Shown: positions 1 to 9,040, counted from the stretch's first letter. The stretch: DNA of 26,100 nucleotides from Armatimonadota bacterium (GCA_016868955.1 VGFF01000012.1:1-26100), one strand, 5' to 3'. Translations and numbers: made by a program. The notes: generated from the letters alone by a model not told the origin.

Positions 1-218
1 GCGTCGACGGACTCGCGCGATCGGACGTCGCAGGGAACGGCGACGACGGCGCCGACCGCGGCCAGCTCGCGGCGCGACGCCTCGAGCTCTTCCGGGTTGC
101 GCGCGCAGATGCCGACGCGGGCGCCCGCGCCCGCGAGCGCGCGGGCCACGGCCTTGCCGATCCCGCGGCTGGCGCCGGTGACGATCGCGACGCGCCCCGC
201 GAGACCGTAGTCGATCAT
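1..218 (-). CDS. SDR-family NAD(P)-dependent oxidoreductase, N-terminal part (runs off the window)
   Basis: Partial gene; the first 72 codons are visible and the rest lies beyond base 1. The protein opens MIDYGLAGRVAIVTGASRGI, the classical short-chain dehydrogenase start: a beta strand followed by the cofactor-binding TGxxxGIG motif at residues 14-21. A later CDV segment (about residues 65-67) matches the adenine-ring contact that follows the third strand. The Arg after the second strand (CARNPEEL) suggests NADP(H) preference, which is inference. The ATG at 216-218 has a GAGG Shine-Dalgarno six bases upstream. It is the last gene seen in the run, 67 nt after the FAD oxidoreductase. The catalytic Ser-Tyr-Lys lies outside the window, so the substrate cannot be judged. 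Confidence 0.88.
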   Translation of the reverse strand, partial: MIDYGLAGRVAIVTGASRGIGKAVARALAGAGARVGICARNPEELEASRRELAAVGAVVAVPCDVRSRESVD

Positions 219-285
219 GATGTGCCTCGCTGTTCGTTGCCCATGCAGGCTTTCTTTTCCATTCGCGCCGCGCGCGAGGTCTCGT

Positions 286-1455
286 TCACGCCGTGAACCG
301 GGCCGCGTCGTACGGCGCCAGCGAGAGATCAGGCACCTCGCCGAGCAGCTGCTGCGCCAGGATCTTCGCTGCCCCGCACAACCCGACGCCGCGATCGCCG
401 AAGCCGGCGAGCAGCGCGAACCCGCGCACGGCTGGCGTGGCGCCGACCGCCGGTCGATCGTCGGGGCTGAACGGTCGAATGCCGGCGAAGACACGCAGTA
501 CGCGGCGGCTTGCGATGCTCGGCACGAACCGCGTGGCCCGGCGCGCGACCGCGCGCAGCGCCGCCGGGTCGACGCGACGCCGCGCCTCGCCGTGGATCTC
601 GCAGCGGCCGACGAGCAGGTGCCCGCTCGGCAACCGCGTCGCGAGGAAGCGGACGGCGAAGTCGTCCGGCGTCGATCCCCGCAGCGCCTCCGCCTTCGAT
701 CCGCGCAGCGCCAACGAGGCTTCGTTCATGTTCGCGACCCTGCCGCCGACGACGCCGTGCTCCTCGACGACCACGAGCTGCCCCCACACGGGCACGATGC
801 GAAACGGCACGCCGGCGAGAGCCGCGACGGCGCCGGCCGCGACGCCGGCCGCGTCGATGACGATCGGCGTGTCGATGCGACCGGACGGCGCCTCGACATA
901 CGTGACGCGCCCCTCGTCGACGCCGATCGCGGTCACGGGCGTCCGGAACGCGACCGTTCCGCCGCGCGCGCGCACGCGCGCCAGGCACGCCTCGACGACG
1001 TGGAACGGATTGATCCAGGCGCTCTGCGGCGCGTAGAGGCCGCCGGCGAGATCGGGCGCCGCGTCCGGCGCGATGCGGCGCACGTCGGCGCCTTCGACGA
1101 CCTCCGCCGCGAGCCCGGCTGCTCGTTGCGCCTCGGCTCGTCCGCGCACGCGCGACAAATCCTCCGGCCGCTCGACGAAGCTGATGCCGCCGGCCGTGCG
1201 CAGCTCCAGGTCCCAGCCGTAGCGGGCCTCGAAGTCGCGGAGCATCGCCGCCGTGTGCAGGGCGAGCGCGAACTCGGGCGTGTGCGGATCGCGGTTCTGC
1301 AGGGCAAGGTTCGCGTTCGTCGCGCCGCTCGTGCCGCCGGCGAAGTCACCGGCGTCGAGGACCGCGACACGCCATCCCGCCTCCGCGAGGTGCAACGCGG
1401 CCACGGCGCCGAGGATGCCAGCGCCGGCAATGACGGCGTCCGCGCGGGATCGCAT
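286..1455 (-). CDS. FAD-dependent oxidoreductase, DAO (glycine/D-amino acid oxidase-like) family
   Basis: A 389-residue flavoprotein of the usual length for DAO/DadA/GlpD-like enzymes. The N-terminal dinucleotide fold carries GAGILG at residues 11-16 and an acidic strand end (VLDAGDFAGGTSG) expected to bind the FAD ribose. A C-terminal segment around FAGIRPFSPDDRPAVG and GFGDRGVGLCG matches the second FAD-binding part of the family. Such enzymes oxidise amines, amino or imino acids at the C-N bond; the substrate is unknown here. The ATG lies one base after the stop of the upstream ABC ATPase gene, so it is probably co-translated with the transporter. No signal peptide or membrane segment is seen. 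It is a different subtype from the second DAO gene at 16745-17872. Confidence 0.88.
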   Translation of the reverse strand: MRSRADAVIAGAGILGAVAALHLAEAGWRVAVLDAGDFAGGTSGATNANLALQNRDPHTPEFALALHTAAMLRDFEARYGWDLELRTAGGISFVERPEDLSRVRGRAEAQRAAGLAAEVVEGADVRRIAPDAAPDLAGGLYAPQSAWINPFHVVEACLARVRARGGTVAFRTPVTAIGVDEGRVTYVEAPSGRIDTPIVIDAAGVAAGAVAALAGVPFRIVPVWGQLVVVEEHGVVGGRVANMNEASLALRGSKAEALRGSTPDDFAVRFLATRLPSGHLLVGRCEIHGEARRRVDPAALRAVARRATRFVPSIASRRVLRVFAGIRPFSPDDRPAVGATPAVRGFALLAGFGDRGVGLCGAAKILAQQLLGEVPDLSLAPYDAARFTA

Positions 1456-1456
1456 C

Positions 1457-2491
1457 CTAGACCGTCAGATCCTGTGGCCGCACGCCGGCGAGCTGCGCGC
1501 GCTGGCGCTCGGCCGCCGCGAACGCGCCCGTGTCGGCCGCGAAGTGGCAGCGCGCGTGTTGGCCGAGCGAGACCTCGACGATCGGCGGCTCCAGCTGCGC
1601 GCAGGTCGCCGCCGCGATGGGGCAGCGCTCGCGGAACATACAGGCGGACGGCGGCACGAGCAGGTTCGGCACGACCCCGGGGATGATGTGGATCGGCTTC
1701 TGCTCGTCGACGCGCAGCGTCGAGGCGATGAGCCCTTGCGTGTACGGATGTCGCGGATCGCCGTAGATGCGCTCGACCGGCCCTTCCTCGACGATGCGGC
1801 CCGCGTACATCACGGCGACGCGGTCGCAGATCTCGGCGACGACGCCGAGATCGTGCGTGATCAGCAGCGTCGCGGTGTTCTGCGACGCGACGAGCTCGCG
1901 GACCAAGCGCAGGATCTGCGCCTGCAGCGTCACGTCGATGCCGGTCGTCGGCTCGTCGGCGAGCAAGAGGCGCGGCCGGCCCGACAGCGCCATCGCGATG
2001 AGGATGCGCTGGCACATGCCCGTCGACAGCTCGTGCGGGTACGAACGCAGCACGCGCCGCGGATCGGGGATGCCGACCCGCTCGAGCATGCCGTGCGCCT
2101 GCGCACGGGCGGCGGCGCCCTTGGCCTGGCCGTGCGCGCGCTGGTAGATCTCGAACTGCTGGGCGATCGAGAACAGCGGGTTCAGCGACGTGCGCGGCGA
2201 CTGGAAGATCATCGAGATCTCCTGCCCGCGCAGCCGCTGCAGCTCGGCGTCGGTGGCCCTGAGCAGGTTCCGCCCGTTCCACTCGATGACGCCGCTGGTG
2301 ATGCGCCCCGGCGGCGGCACCAGGCCGACCGTCGCGTAGGCGGTCATCGACTTGCCCGACCCGGTCTCACCGACGAGGCCGAGGATCTGGCCAGCGCCCA
2401 GCGTCAAGTCGACGCCGTTGAGCGCGTGCACGGTACCGCGAAACGTGGGGAACCGCAGGTGCAGGTCGCGGATGCGCAGCAGCTTCGCCAC
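1457..2491 (-). CDS. Peptide-type ABC importer ATPase, DppD/OppD-like
   Basis: Cytoplasmic ATPase of a family-5 (peptide/nickel/opine) importer, 344 residues from the GTG at 2489-2491. That start lies one base after the permease stop and gives VAKLLRIRDL; the frame is open further upstream but would overlap the permease gene. Visible motifs: Walker A GETGSGKSM at 41-49, Q-loop Gln97, Walker B LLLADE at 175-180 and H-loop His213. The C-terminal oligopeptide-transporter extension has Cys284, Cys290, Cys297 and Cys315, spaced as in the cluster-like motif of this family. The signature is LSTGM (155-159) rather than LSGGM, an uncommon change. It should pair with the DppF-like ATPase at 4350-5324. 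Confidence 0.93.
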   Translation of the reverse strand: MAKLLRIRDLHLRFPTFRGTVHALNGVDLTLGAGQILGLVGETGSGKSMTAYATVGLVPPPGRITSGVIEWNGRNLLRATDAELQRLRGQEISMIFQSPRTSLNPLFSIAQQFEIYQRAHGQAKGAAARAQAHGMLERVGIPDPRRVLRSYPHELSTGMCQRILIAMALSGRPRLLLADEPTTGIDVTLQAQILRLVRELVASQNTATLLITHDLGVVAEICDRVAVMYAGRIVEEGPVERIYGDPRHPYTQGLIASTLRVDEQKPIHIIPGVVPNLLVPPSACMFRERCPIAAATCAQLEPPIVEVSLGQHARCHFAADTGAFAAAERQRAQLAGVRPQDLTV

Positions 2492-2492
2492 G

Positions 2493-3329
2493 TCAGCGCT
2501 GTTTCGGATCGAAGATGTCCGCCAATCCGTCCCCAAGCAGATTGAAGCCGAGCACCGCCAGGAAGATCGCCGCGCCCGGGAACACCGAGATCCACCACTC
2601 GCCGAAGACGAGCTGGCGCGCGCCCTGCGACACCATCAGTCCCCACTCCGGCGTCGGCAAGCGGACGCCGAGACCGATGAACGACAAGCTGGCCGCCAGC
2701 AGCAACGCCAGGCCGGCATTGAGCGAGCCCTGGACGTAGATGGGGCCGAGGCAGTTCGGCACGAGGTGGCGGAAGACCATGCGCCACCACGGGTTGCCGA
2801 GCACGCGCGCCGCCTGCGCGTATTGGCTTTCCTTGACCGACAGCATCTGCGCCCGCACGAGCCGGGCGTAGATCGGATAGTTCACGAACGCGACGACGAA
2901 GACGATGTTGGGAATCGACTGGCCGACGGCGGCGACGATCGCCAGCGCCAGGATGTACGACGGGAACGCCTGCTGGCTGTCGAGCGCGCGCATGATCAGG
3001 TCGTCGGTCATCCCGCCGGCGAACCCGGAGAGCGCCCCCAAGAGCACGCCGATGAGGATCGCGATCGCCACGGACGCGAACGCGACGACCATGTCGATGC
3101 GCGCCGCCCAGACGACGCGGCTGTAGATGTCCATGCCGAGGCCGTCGGTGCCGAACCAGTGCGCGGCGCTGGGCGGGCGGCTTGCATTGCCGGAGATCGG
3201 CTGCATTGGATCGTGCGTGATCAACAGCGGCGCCGCGAACGCGACGATCGCGAACAGGACGACGATCGCCAACCCGACGATCGACAGCGGGTTGCGGCGG
3301 AACAGATAGGCGGTGTAGTAGCGTCGCAT
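2493..3329 (-). CDS. Peptide-type ABC importer permease, DppC/OppC-like
   Basis: Inner-membrane permease of 278 residues, typical for DppC. The N-terminus has one hydrophobic segment (about 15-37), then the DppC hallmark HWFGTDGLGMDIYSRV at 57-72; the usual GRD is GMD here. Further hydrophobic segments follow, with the EAA loop at about 167-192 (ESQYAQAARVLGNPWWRMVF), the contact site for the ATPase. The C-terminus GFNLLGDGLADIFDPK is also characteristic. The ATG lies 3 nt after the DppB-type permease stop, and the gene is followed directly by the DppD-type ATPase, so it sits in the middle of a five-gene importer operon. No strong Shine-Dalgarno is visible, which suggests translational coupling. 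Confidence 0.94.
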   Translation of the reverse strand: MRRYYTAYLFRRNPLSIVGLAIVVLFAIVAFAAPLLITHDPMQPISGNASRPPSAAHWFGTDGLGMDIYSRVVWAARIDMVVAFASVAIAILIGVLLGALSGFAGGMTDDLIMRALDSQQAFPSYILALAIVAAVGQSIPNIVFVVAFVNYPIYARLVRAQMLSVKESQYAQAARVLGNPWWRMVFRHLVPNCLGPIYVQGSLNAGLALLLAASLSFIGLGVRLPTPEWGLMVSQGARQLVFGEWWISVFPGAAIFLAVLGFNLLGDGLADIFDPKQR

Positions 3330-3332
3330 CGG

Positions 3333-4343
3333 CTAGTACCGGATCCGCGGATCGATCGCGAAGTACGCGAGGTCGGTCAACAGGTAGACGAGGACCTTCG
3401 TCGTCGCCGCGAACAGCGCGAACGCCTGGACCGGCGCGTAGTCGCTTTGCGTGGCGGCGGTGACGGCCCACAACCCCAGGCCCGGCCAGGCGAAGATCGT
3501 CTCGATGATGACGGCGCCGCCGAGCAGGTTGCCGACGAGGATGCCGATCATCGTGATCGGAGCGAGCAACGCATTCTTCAGCGCCAGGCGGAACTGCACG
3601 ACGCGCCGCGGCACGCCGGCGGCGAGCGCGTACCGTACGTAGTCGGATCCGAGCACCTCGATCATGCTCGCGCGCGTCAGCCGCGTCAGCGGCGCCATGT
3701 TGATCAGCGCCAGGCTGATGACGGGCAACAAAAGGTAGTGGACGACCGTCGCGAATCCCGCCAGGTCGCCGGCGAGCAGCGTGTCGATCGTGTACATGCC
3801 GGTGACGCGTGGCGGGTCGAAGCCGATCGGTCCCCGCCCCAGCGGTGGTGGCGCAAGATCCAGGTGAAAGAAGAACGTGTAGATCAACAGCAGCGCCAGC
3901 CAGAACGACGGCATCGACACGCCGAGCAAGGACGTCAGGCGGCTAACGTGGTCGAGCGGACCGTTGCGGCGCACGGCAGCGAGCACGCCGAGCGGGATCG
4001 AGACGAGGATGCACAGGGACAACCCGAGGATCGTCAGCTCCAGCGTCGCCGGGAACCGGTTCGCGATGTCGACGAGGACGGGGTTGCCGGTGTGTATCGC
4101 GCGGCCGAACTCGCCGCGGCCGATGTCGGTGAGATACCGAGCGAACTGCGCCAGGATGGGCTTGTCCAGCCCCAGCTCGGTGCGGATCACGGCCAGTGTC
4201 TGCGCGTCGGCGTCGCGCGGCGCCAGCAGGTGCACCGGATCGCCCGGCAGCATGCGCGCGACGATGAAGACGACTGTGACGACGCCGAATAGCACGGGCC
4301 CCAAGAACAGCAGGCGTTTGCTGACGTAACGAAGGACGCGCAT
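3333..4343 (-). CDS. Peptide-type ABC importer permease, DppB/OppB-like
   Basis: Inner-membrane permease of 336 residues. It opens with MRVLRYVSKR and a long hydrophobic segment (about 10-31), followed by the family's MLPGDPVHLL motif, an external loop with KPILAQFARY, several more membrane segments, and the cytoplasmic EAA loop at about 233-258 (SDYVRYALAAGVPRRVVQF). The end, ETIFAWPGLGLWAV and DPRIRY, is typical of DppB/NikB/GsiC. It partners the DppC-type permease encoded 3 nt downstream. The gene starts 6 nt after the DppF-type ATPase stop with no obvious ribosome site of its own. Substrate specificity is set by the binding protein at 5321-6916, not by this subunit. Confidence 0.94.
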   Translation of the reverse strand: MRVLRYVSKRLLFLGPVLFGVVTVVFIVARMLPGDPVHLLAPRDADAQTLAVIRTELGLDKPILAQFARYLTDIGRGEFGRAIHTGNPVLVDIANRFPATLELTILGLSLCILVSIPLGVLAAVRRNGPLDHVSRLTSLLGVSMPSFWLALLLIYTFFFHLDLAPPPLGRGPIGFDPPRVTGMYTIDTLLAGDLAGFATVVHYLLLPVISLALINMAPLTRLTRASMIEVLGSDYVRYALAAGVPRRVVQFRLALKNALLAPITMIGILVGNLLGGAVIIETIFAWPGLGLWAVTAATQSDYAPVQAFALFAATTKVLVYLLTDLAYFAIDPRIRY

Positions 4344-4349
4344 CGCCGG

Positions 4350-5324
4350 CTACACCGCCGCTCGTTCCGGCACGCGCAGGAAGCAGGCGGCTTCGTGGCC
4401 GGCGCCGGCCTCGCGCAACGGCTGCGGCGTCGTCGCGCAGGCGTCGATGCGGACGGGGCAGCGCGCGAAGAAGAAGCAGCCCTTGGGGAGATCGACGAGC
4501 GAGGAGACTTCGCCGGCGAGTATCGGCCGCGTGCGCCGCTGACGCGGATCGGGCACCGGCACGGCCGCGAGCAGCGCCTCGGTATAGGGATGGGAAGGGC
4601 TGGAGAAGATGCGATCGGTCGGGCCGATCTCGACGATCGCGCCCAGGTACATGACGGCGACGCGGTGGCAGATGTGGCGCACGACGCTGAGATCGTGGGA
4701 GATGAAGACGTACGTGATCCCTAGCGACGCGCGCAGCTCCTCGAGAAGGCGGATGACCATGCCGCGCACCGACACGTCGAGCGCAGACGTCGGCTCGTCG
4801 AGGATCAGCAGCTCGGGCTCGCAGGCGAGCGCGCGGGCGACGCCGACGCGCTGCTGCTGGCCGATGCTCAATTGGTGCGGATACCGATCGCGGTGCTCGT
4901 CCTTGAGCCCCACGAGCGCGAGCAGCTCGCGGATGCGAGCCAGGCGCTCCCCCGGCCCGAGCTGAAAATGCAGCGCCAGCGGCTCGCCGATCGCGTCCGC
5001 GACCGTCAGCCGCGGATTGAGCGAATCGCTGGGATCCTGGAAGACCATTTGCAGCCGGCGCCGGAGCGGGCGCAACGCCGGCTCCGGCAGCGCGGCGATA
5101 TCCTGGTCGCCGATCCAAATGTGCCCCGCGTCGGGCCGCAGCAGCCGGACGAGGCAACGGGCGGTCGTCGACTTCCCGCAGCCGCTCTCGCCGACGAGAC
5201 CGAGCGTCTCGCCGGCTTCGACGGTGAAGCTGACCCCGTTGAGCGCGAACAGGGTACGATCCCGCCCGCCGCCCTCCTTGACCTTGAAGGTCTTGCGCAG
5301 ACCCTCGACGCGAAGCAGACTCAC
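4350..5324 (-). CDS. Peptide-type ABC importer ATPase, DppF/OppF-like
   Basis: Second ATPase of the importer, 324 residues. I place the start at the GTG at 5322-5324, overlapping the TGA of the binding-protein gene (GTGA, 4 nt), because the protein then begins VSLLRVEGLRKTF as expected; the frame is open further upstream but lies inside the binding-protein gene. Motifs: Walker A GESGCGKST at 45-53, Walker B LLILDE at 172-177, H-loop His210, and the C-terminal oligopeptide extension with Cys283, Cys289, Cys296 and Cys314. The signature is LSIGQ (152-156) instead of the near-universal LSGGQ. The partner ATPase has a change at the same position, so the pair may be specialised or slower. Confidence 0.93.
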   Translation of the reverse strand: MSLLRVEGLRKTFKVKEGGGRDRTLFALNGVSFTVEAGETLGLVGESGCGKSTTARCLVRLLRPDAGHIWIGDQDIAALPEPALRPLRRRLQMVFQDPSDSLNPRLTVADAIGEPLALHFQLGPGERLARIRELLALVGLKDEHRDRYPHQLSIGQQQRVGVARALACEPELLILDEPTSALDVSVRGMVIRLLEELRASLGITYVFISHDLSVVRHICHRVAVMYLGAIVEIGPTDRIFSSPSHPYTEALLAAVPVPDPRQRRTRPILAGEVSSLVDLPKGCFFFARCPVRIDACATTPQPLREAGAGHEAACFLRVPERAAV

Positions 5325-6916
5325 TTCTTCTGCAACAGCCAGAGGTGGTTCAACTCCGTGTTCTGGTGCACGTACCGATCGATGTTGTCGCGCACGGCGA
5401 TGTTGAAGTTCGGCTGCGCCAGGAAGATCCACGCCACGTCGTCGATGATGACGTCCTGGATTTGGTTGAGCAGCCGGAGGCGCGCCCGATCGTCGTCGGT
5501 CACGTTCGCACGGTCGATCATCTCGTCGGTGCGCGGCCCGCCGTAGCCGGAGACGTTCGTCTGGGCGCGTGTGTGGAAGCTGAGGCTGATCATGTACAGC
5601 GGATCGGAGATCCACCACAACGCCTCATAGAAGAAGAACGGCAGCCGCCGCGTGCGCAGCTCGGCATTGAACTGCGCCGAGGGCATCTTCTGGATGTTCA
5701 AGCGGACGCCGATCTTCTCGAGGCTCGCCTTGTACATCACGGCGAGATCCTCGTGCGCGGCCAGCCGCGAATCAAACATGACCGAGATCTCGATCCCGTT
5801 CGGGTAACCGGCCTCGGCGAGCATCCGCTTCGCGCGGTCGAGGTCCGTCGAATAGGCCGCGACCTTGCGCGCCAGCGGCACGCCGGTCGGCAGCGCGCCG
5901 TTGAGGCGCTGCGCGTCGCCGCCGTAGACGTCCTGGATCGCCTGCGCGTACGGGAACGCGTGCGCCAGCGCGCGGCGCAGCTTGACGTTGTCGAACGGCT
6001 TGATGTTCGGGTTGATGCCGATGTACAGCAAGTTTTGGCTCGGATAGGAGAGGACTTTCACGCCCCGCGACGTCCGCAGCCGCGAGATCTCCTTCGAAGG
6101 GATGTCGAGCGCGACGTCGACCTGGCCGCGCTGCAGCAGCAGGATGCGCGTCGCCAGCTCCGGCACGATGCGCAAGGAGATGTTGCCGATCGTCGTCTTC
6201 TCCCACGTGCTGTTGCCCCACCACTCCGGCCAGCGCTCGAAGCTCATCTCGACGCCCGGCGTCCAGCGCGTCATCTTGTAGGGGCCGCCGCCGACGCAGT
6301 TGCGCTTGAGGTATTCCTCGCCCCAGGGGTCTTGCGGGCCGGCCAGCTCGCGCACCCTGCGCGAGTCATAGATGTTGCGCTGCGTGAACATGTTGAAGAA
6401 CATCGGCGAGAACCGGCTGGCGCTGATGCGCACCGTGTAGTCGTCGACGACCTGCAGGTCGCGGTTCGCCGCGAAGAAGCCGATGGTGCGCTCCAGCGCG
6501 TCGCGGCCGAACGCCTGCCGCCGCAGGAACGAGAACGCGACGTCGTGGGCCGTGATCGGATTGCCGCTCTGGTGCTGCAGGCCGCGCTTGACGTACAGCG
6601 TGTATTCGTGCCGGCCGCCGACGGCGCGATGCTCCCAGCGCTCGAAGATGCGCGGCGCAAAGGTTTTCGTGTCGACGGTCCACAGGCCGTTCTTGAGCTG
6701 GAGCGGCTTGTAGCCGATCGGCTGCCAGTCGGAGCAGAGGATGATCGCGCCCTTGGACGGGCCGAGCGACTTCTCGTTGTCGAGGCTGTCAACGTCGCCA
6801 CCTTGCGCGACGACGAGCGTGGAGCGCGCCGGCGCCGCGTTCGTCGGACCGCCGAGTAGGGTCGCGGCGGCGATCAGCGCCAGCGCCACCGCCGTGATAC
6901 GCAGCAATCTCTTCAC
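5321..6916 (-). CDS. ABC importer substrate-binding protein, family 5 (SBP_bac_5)
   Basis: Exported solute-binding protein of 531 residues, the normal size for DppA/OppA/NikA relatives. The N-terminus MKRLLRITAVALALIAAA is a Sec signal with an A-x-A type cleavage region near residues 25-30; there is no lipobox Cys, so it should be soluble periplasmic if the cell is Gram-negative. Family hallmarks include the stretch EYTLYVKRGLQHQSGNPIT with AHDVAFSF after it (cf. fLR.gvkfhdG.p.ta.Dv), GGGPYKMTRW, and LRRALAHAF. The GTG start at 6914-6916 has GGAGG six bases upstream and follows the AstE-like gene by 12 nt. The ligand is unknown; the family binds peptides, opines, nickel chelates and sugars. 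Confidence 0.93.
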   Translation of the reverse strand: MKRLLRITAVALALIAAATLLGGPTNAAPARSTLVVAQGGDVDSLDNEKSLGPSKGAIILCSDWQPIGYKPLQLKNGLWTVDTKTFAPRIFERWEHRAVGGRHEYTLYVKRGLQHQSGNPITAHDVAFSFLRRQAFGRDALERTIGFFAANRDLQVVDDYTVRISASRFSPMFFNMFTQRNIYDSRRVRELAGPQDPWGEEYLKRNCVGGGPYKMTRWTPGVEMSFERWPEWWGNSTWEKTTIGNISLRIVPELATRILLLQRGQVDVALDIPSKEISRLRTSRGVKVLSYPSQNLLYIGINPNIKPFDNVKLRRALAHAFPYAQAIQDVYGGDAQRLNGALPTGVPLARKVAAYSTDLDRAKRMLAEAGYPNGIEISVMFDSRLAAHEDLAVMYKASLEKIGVRLNIQKMPSAQFNAELRTRRLPFFFYEALWWISDPLYMISLSFHTRAQTNVSGYGGPRTDEMIDRANVTDDDRARLRLLNQIQDVIIDDVAWIFLAQPNFNIAVRDNIDRYVHQNTELNHLWLLQKK

Positions 6917-6928
6917 AGGAACCCTCCT

Positions 6929-7930
6929 CTAATTCGCCTTCTTGAACACGTACGCAATGTTGTCGCCTTCCGTGAGCACCCAGGACTGCGGCAGGTTGCC
7001 GCCGAGAAACGCCCAGCAGTAGCCGTCCGTCGGCATCATCACTTCCTGGAGCACGTCGCCGTAGCAATCGAGGATCGTGGCGACGTGGTCTCCCTCGCGG
7101 ATGAACTCGCCCGGCTTCTTGTGCACCTTCAAGAACCCGCCGGTGTTGCTGCGGAGCATGCCGTGGAACACAAAGTTGCCCCGGAGGATCGGATCGACGC
7201 CCGCCTGCGGCTCCGGCTCCCCGGGCAGGATGCCGATCGCCTTCGCGCAGTTAAGGATACCGCGCGTGCCGACGCTAGTAATGCTGTCCCAGAGGAAGAA
7301 GTTACCGGCGAGCTCGGGCGTGATGCCCGGCTTGCCCATGTACGTCGCGAAGTCGCGCATGCTGACGGGCGCGGTCTTGATCATCTCGATGACGGTGACG
7401 CCGAACGCCTCCGCGAACCGCCGCGCTTCTTTTCGGATCTCGTCGCTGCGCGCGATCGACTGGCACATGATGACGAACGGCATCGACGGCAGCGGGTTCG
7501 CATGCATGTCGATGAGGTAGTCGCAAGCGTCCAGCGCCTTGCGGATGCCCGCGGCCATGCGTGGCGTGACGCTGCCCGCCGGGTTCGGCGGCTCGAAGAT
7601 GGGGCTGGACAGGTTCACGCTGTCGTGCGGCGTGATGTAGGTGCCGAGCGACACGGCCAGCGGATTCGCGACCGTGACGGCGATGACGCGCCCGGACATC
7701 TTGTCCGGGTCCATCCGCTTGACGGCGTCGAGCAGCGCGCCGATGCCGCAGACTTCGCGCCCGTGCACGCCGGCGGTGACGAGCAGCGTCTTGCCCTCCT
7801 TGGCCCCGTTGACGACGATCGCCGGCACCTTGATCTCCTGCGAGTCGCCGAGGCGGAACCGCGCCACCGAGCCCTTGCCGACCTCGCCTGGCTTCACTTT
7901 GATATCGCCGATCTCGAACGTGCCTGTCAT
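6929..7930 (-). CDS. Succinylglutamate desuccinylase/aspartoacylase (AstE/AspA)-family zinc amidohydrolase
   Basis: 333 residues. Enzymes of this M14-like family hydrolyse N-acyl amino acids or related amides with one zinc ion. The zinc site is visible: AGVHGREVCG gives His56 and Glu59, and DMHAN gives His143; Glu206 in ITPELAG fits the catalytic Glu. Residues 40-145 form the expected hydrolase core, and the C-terminus (about 255-333, with KVHKKPGEFIREGDHVATI) is a beta-rich lipoyl-like tail found in many AstE-like proteins. The substrate cannot be named; ectoine DoeB, AstE and aspartoacylase are relatives only at family level. It lies between the NicX-like pair and the binding-protein gene, 33 nt after the former, which ties it to the imported compound. 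Confidence 0.85.
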   Translation of the reverse strand: MTGTFEIGDIKVKPGEVGKGSVARFRLGDSQEIKVPAIVVNGAKEGKTLLVTAGVHGREVCGIGALLDAVKRMDPDKMSGRVIAVTVANPLAVSLGTYITPHDSVNLSSPIFEPPNPAGSVTPRMAAGIRKALDACDYLIDMHANPLPSMPFVIMCQSIARSDEIRKEARRFAEAFGVTVIEMIKTAPVSMRDFATYMGKPGITPELAGNFFLWDSITSVGTRGILNCAKAIGILPGEPEPQAGVDPILRGNFVFHGMLRSNTGGFLKVHKKPGEFIREGDHVATILDCYGDVLQEVMMPTDGYCWAFLGGNLPQSWVLTEGDNIAYVFKKAN

Positions 7931-7963
7931 GGACGGTCCACCCCTGCCCTTGCGCGCGCCACG

Positions 7964-9040
7964 CTACTGCAGATCTCGTGGGACAATTCTACCCTCTTCG
8001 AGGATCTGCTCCCCGTCCAGCCACAGGGAGTGGCCGAGGATGACGCCGCCGGAGTGCTGCGGGATCGGCCAGTCGGCCGACGGCTTGTTCCGGCCGCCGA
8101 GGCCGCTGTTCGCCACAGGCGTATCGAAGATGTTGTGGCCGAGGTGGAGCATGACGTTGCCGTAGTACGACTCCCAGTCGCCGACGGTGAAGCTGGGGCC
8201 GCTCCACGTCGCCCGGTCGTGCGTGCCCCAACCGATATGCGCGATGCGGCAGTGTTCCGGCCGGTTCATCTTCTTCAAGTACCCCTCGTACGCGCGCGCC
8301 AGGTTGCCCCCCTCGACGCGGACGATCTTGCCCTCCTCGAAGTGGAACGTGACGCGCTCGTTCATGAGGTTGTGGTAGGGCCCTTGGAACAACCCCAGCG
8401 AGTCTCCGACGTCGAAGACGACCCTGCCTTGGGTCTGGTCTTCCTCGGGCGCGCAGGCGACGAGGCCGAACCCGAAGTTGTCCCAGCGGCCCGGCTCGTC
8501 GACGACGCCGATCTGCGCGTGGCCCTTGCGGCCGCGCTTTCGGATCACGAGGTCGGTGCCGGCCGGTGAGGTGATGCGCAGCGTCTGTGCCTTCCCCATG
8601 CGCTCAGCGCCGCCGCGCGTGCGGGCGATCAGCGCCTGGGTCGGGAACAACCGGCGCATCAGGAGCTCCTCTCCGTTGACGTCGAGCCAACGCACGCCGG
8701 AGAACAGCACCTCGCGCACGACCTGCGTGTACATGCTCACGTCGGCGACGGTGCGCGTCGTGTTGACGCGCACGACCATGTTCGCCCCTTTGAGGATCCG
8801 TTCGGCGTAGGAACCGAGTTGGATCGGATTCACCCAGCCGGGGCCGGCCGTTTGCGGCGGCAAGATCAAGCGCACGGCATCGGCGCCGAGCCGGCCGAGC
8901 GCGATGCGGAACCCGTCGAGGACGCGCTCGTCGAAGACGTGCGTCGTCAACAAACAGACGCGCTCGCCGGCCGTGACCTTCGAGAGCGACAAGACGGCTT
9001 CGCACAGGTCGGAAATGTCGTCGGTTCGCTGGGGCATCAT
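7964..9040 (-). CDS. NicX/aminopeptidase T (M29)-like family protein, copy A
   Basis: 358 residues, close to the ~350 of NicX, the iron-dependent 2,5-dihydroxypyridine 5,6-dioxygenase, which shares its fold with M29 aminopeptidases. Family marks: VDEPGRWDNFGFG at about 180-192, VFDVGDSLG at 208-215, and AHIGWG at 267-272. His268 corresponds to the NicX iron ligand I recall as His265. The other two ligands I recall, His318 and Asp320, would align at the same offset with Ser321 and Asp323, so one His is missing. A nearby PQHSGG motif (His329) could substitute; this is inference from memory of the family. The ATG at 9038-9040 has AGGAG six bases upstream, overlapping the stop of copy B. The reaction is not certain: dioxygenase, amidase and peptidase all remain open. 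Confidence 0.82.
   Translation of the reverse strand: MMPQRTDDISDLCEAVLSLSKVTAGERVCLLTTHVFDERVLDGFRIALGRLGADAVRLILPPQTAGPGWVNPIQLGSYAERILKGANMVVRVNTTRTVADVSMYTQVVREVLFSGVRWLDVNGEELLMRRLFPTQALIARTRGGAERMGKAQTLRITSPAGTDLVIRKRGRKGHAQIGVVDEPGRWDNFGFGLVACAPEEDQTQGRVVFDVGDSLGLFQGPYHNLMNERVTFHFEEGKIVRVEGGNLARAYEGYLKKMNRPEHCRIAHIGWGTHDRATWSGPSFTVGDWESYYGNVMLHLGHNIFDTPVANSGLGGRNKPSADWPIPQHSGGVILGHSLWLDGEQILEEGRIVPRDLQ

Noticed and set aside
217..1686. Long plus-strand open frame of 489 codons, and many similar ones across the window
   Set aside because: It is antisense to clear protein families, is very rich in Arg/Ala, has no recognisable motif, and is the expected product of GC-rich codon use.
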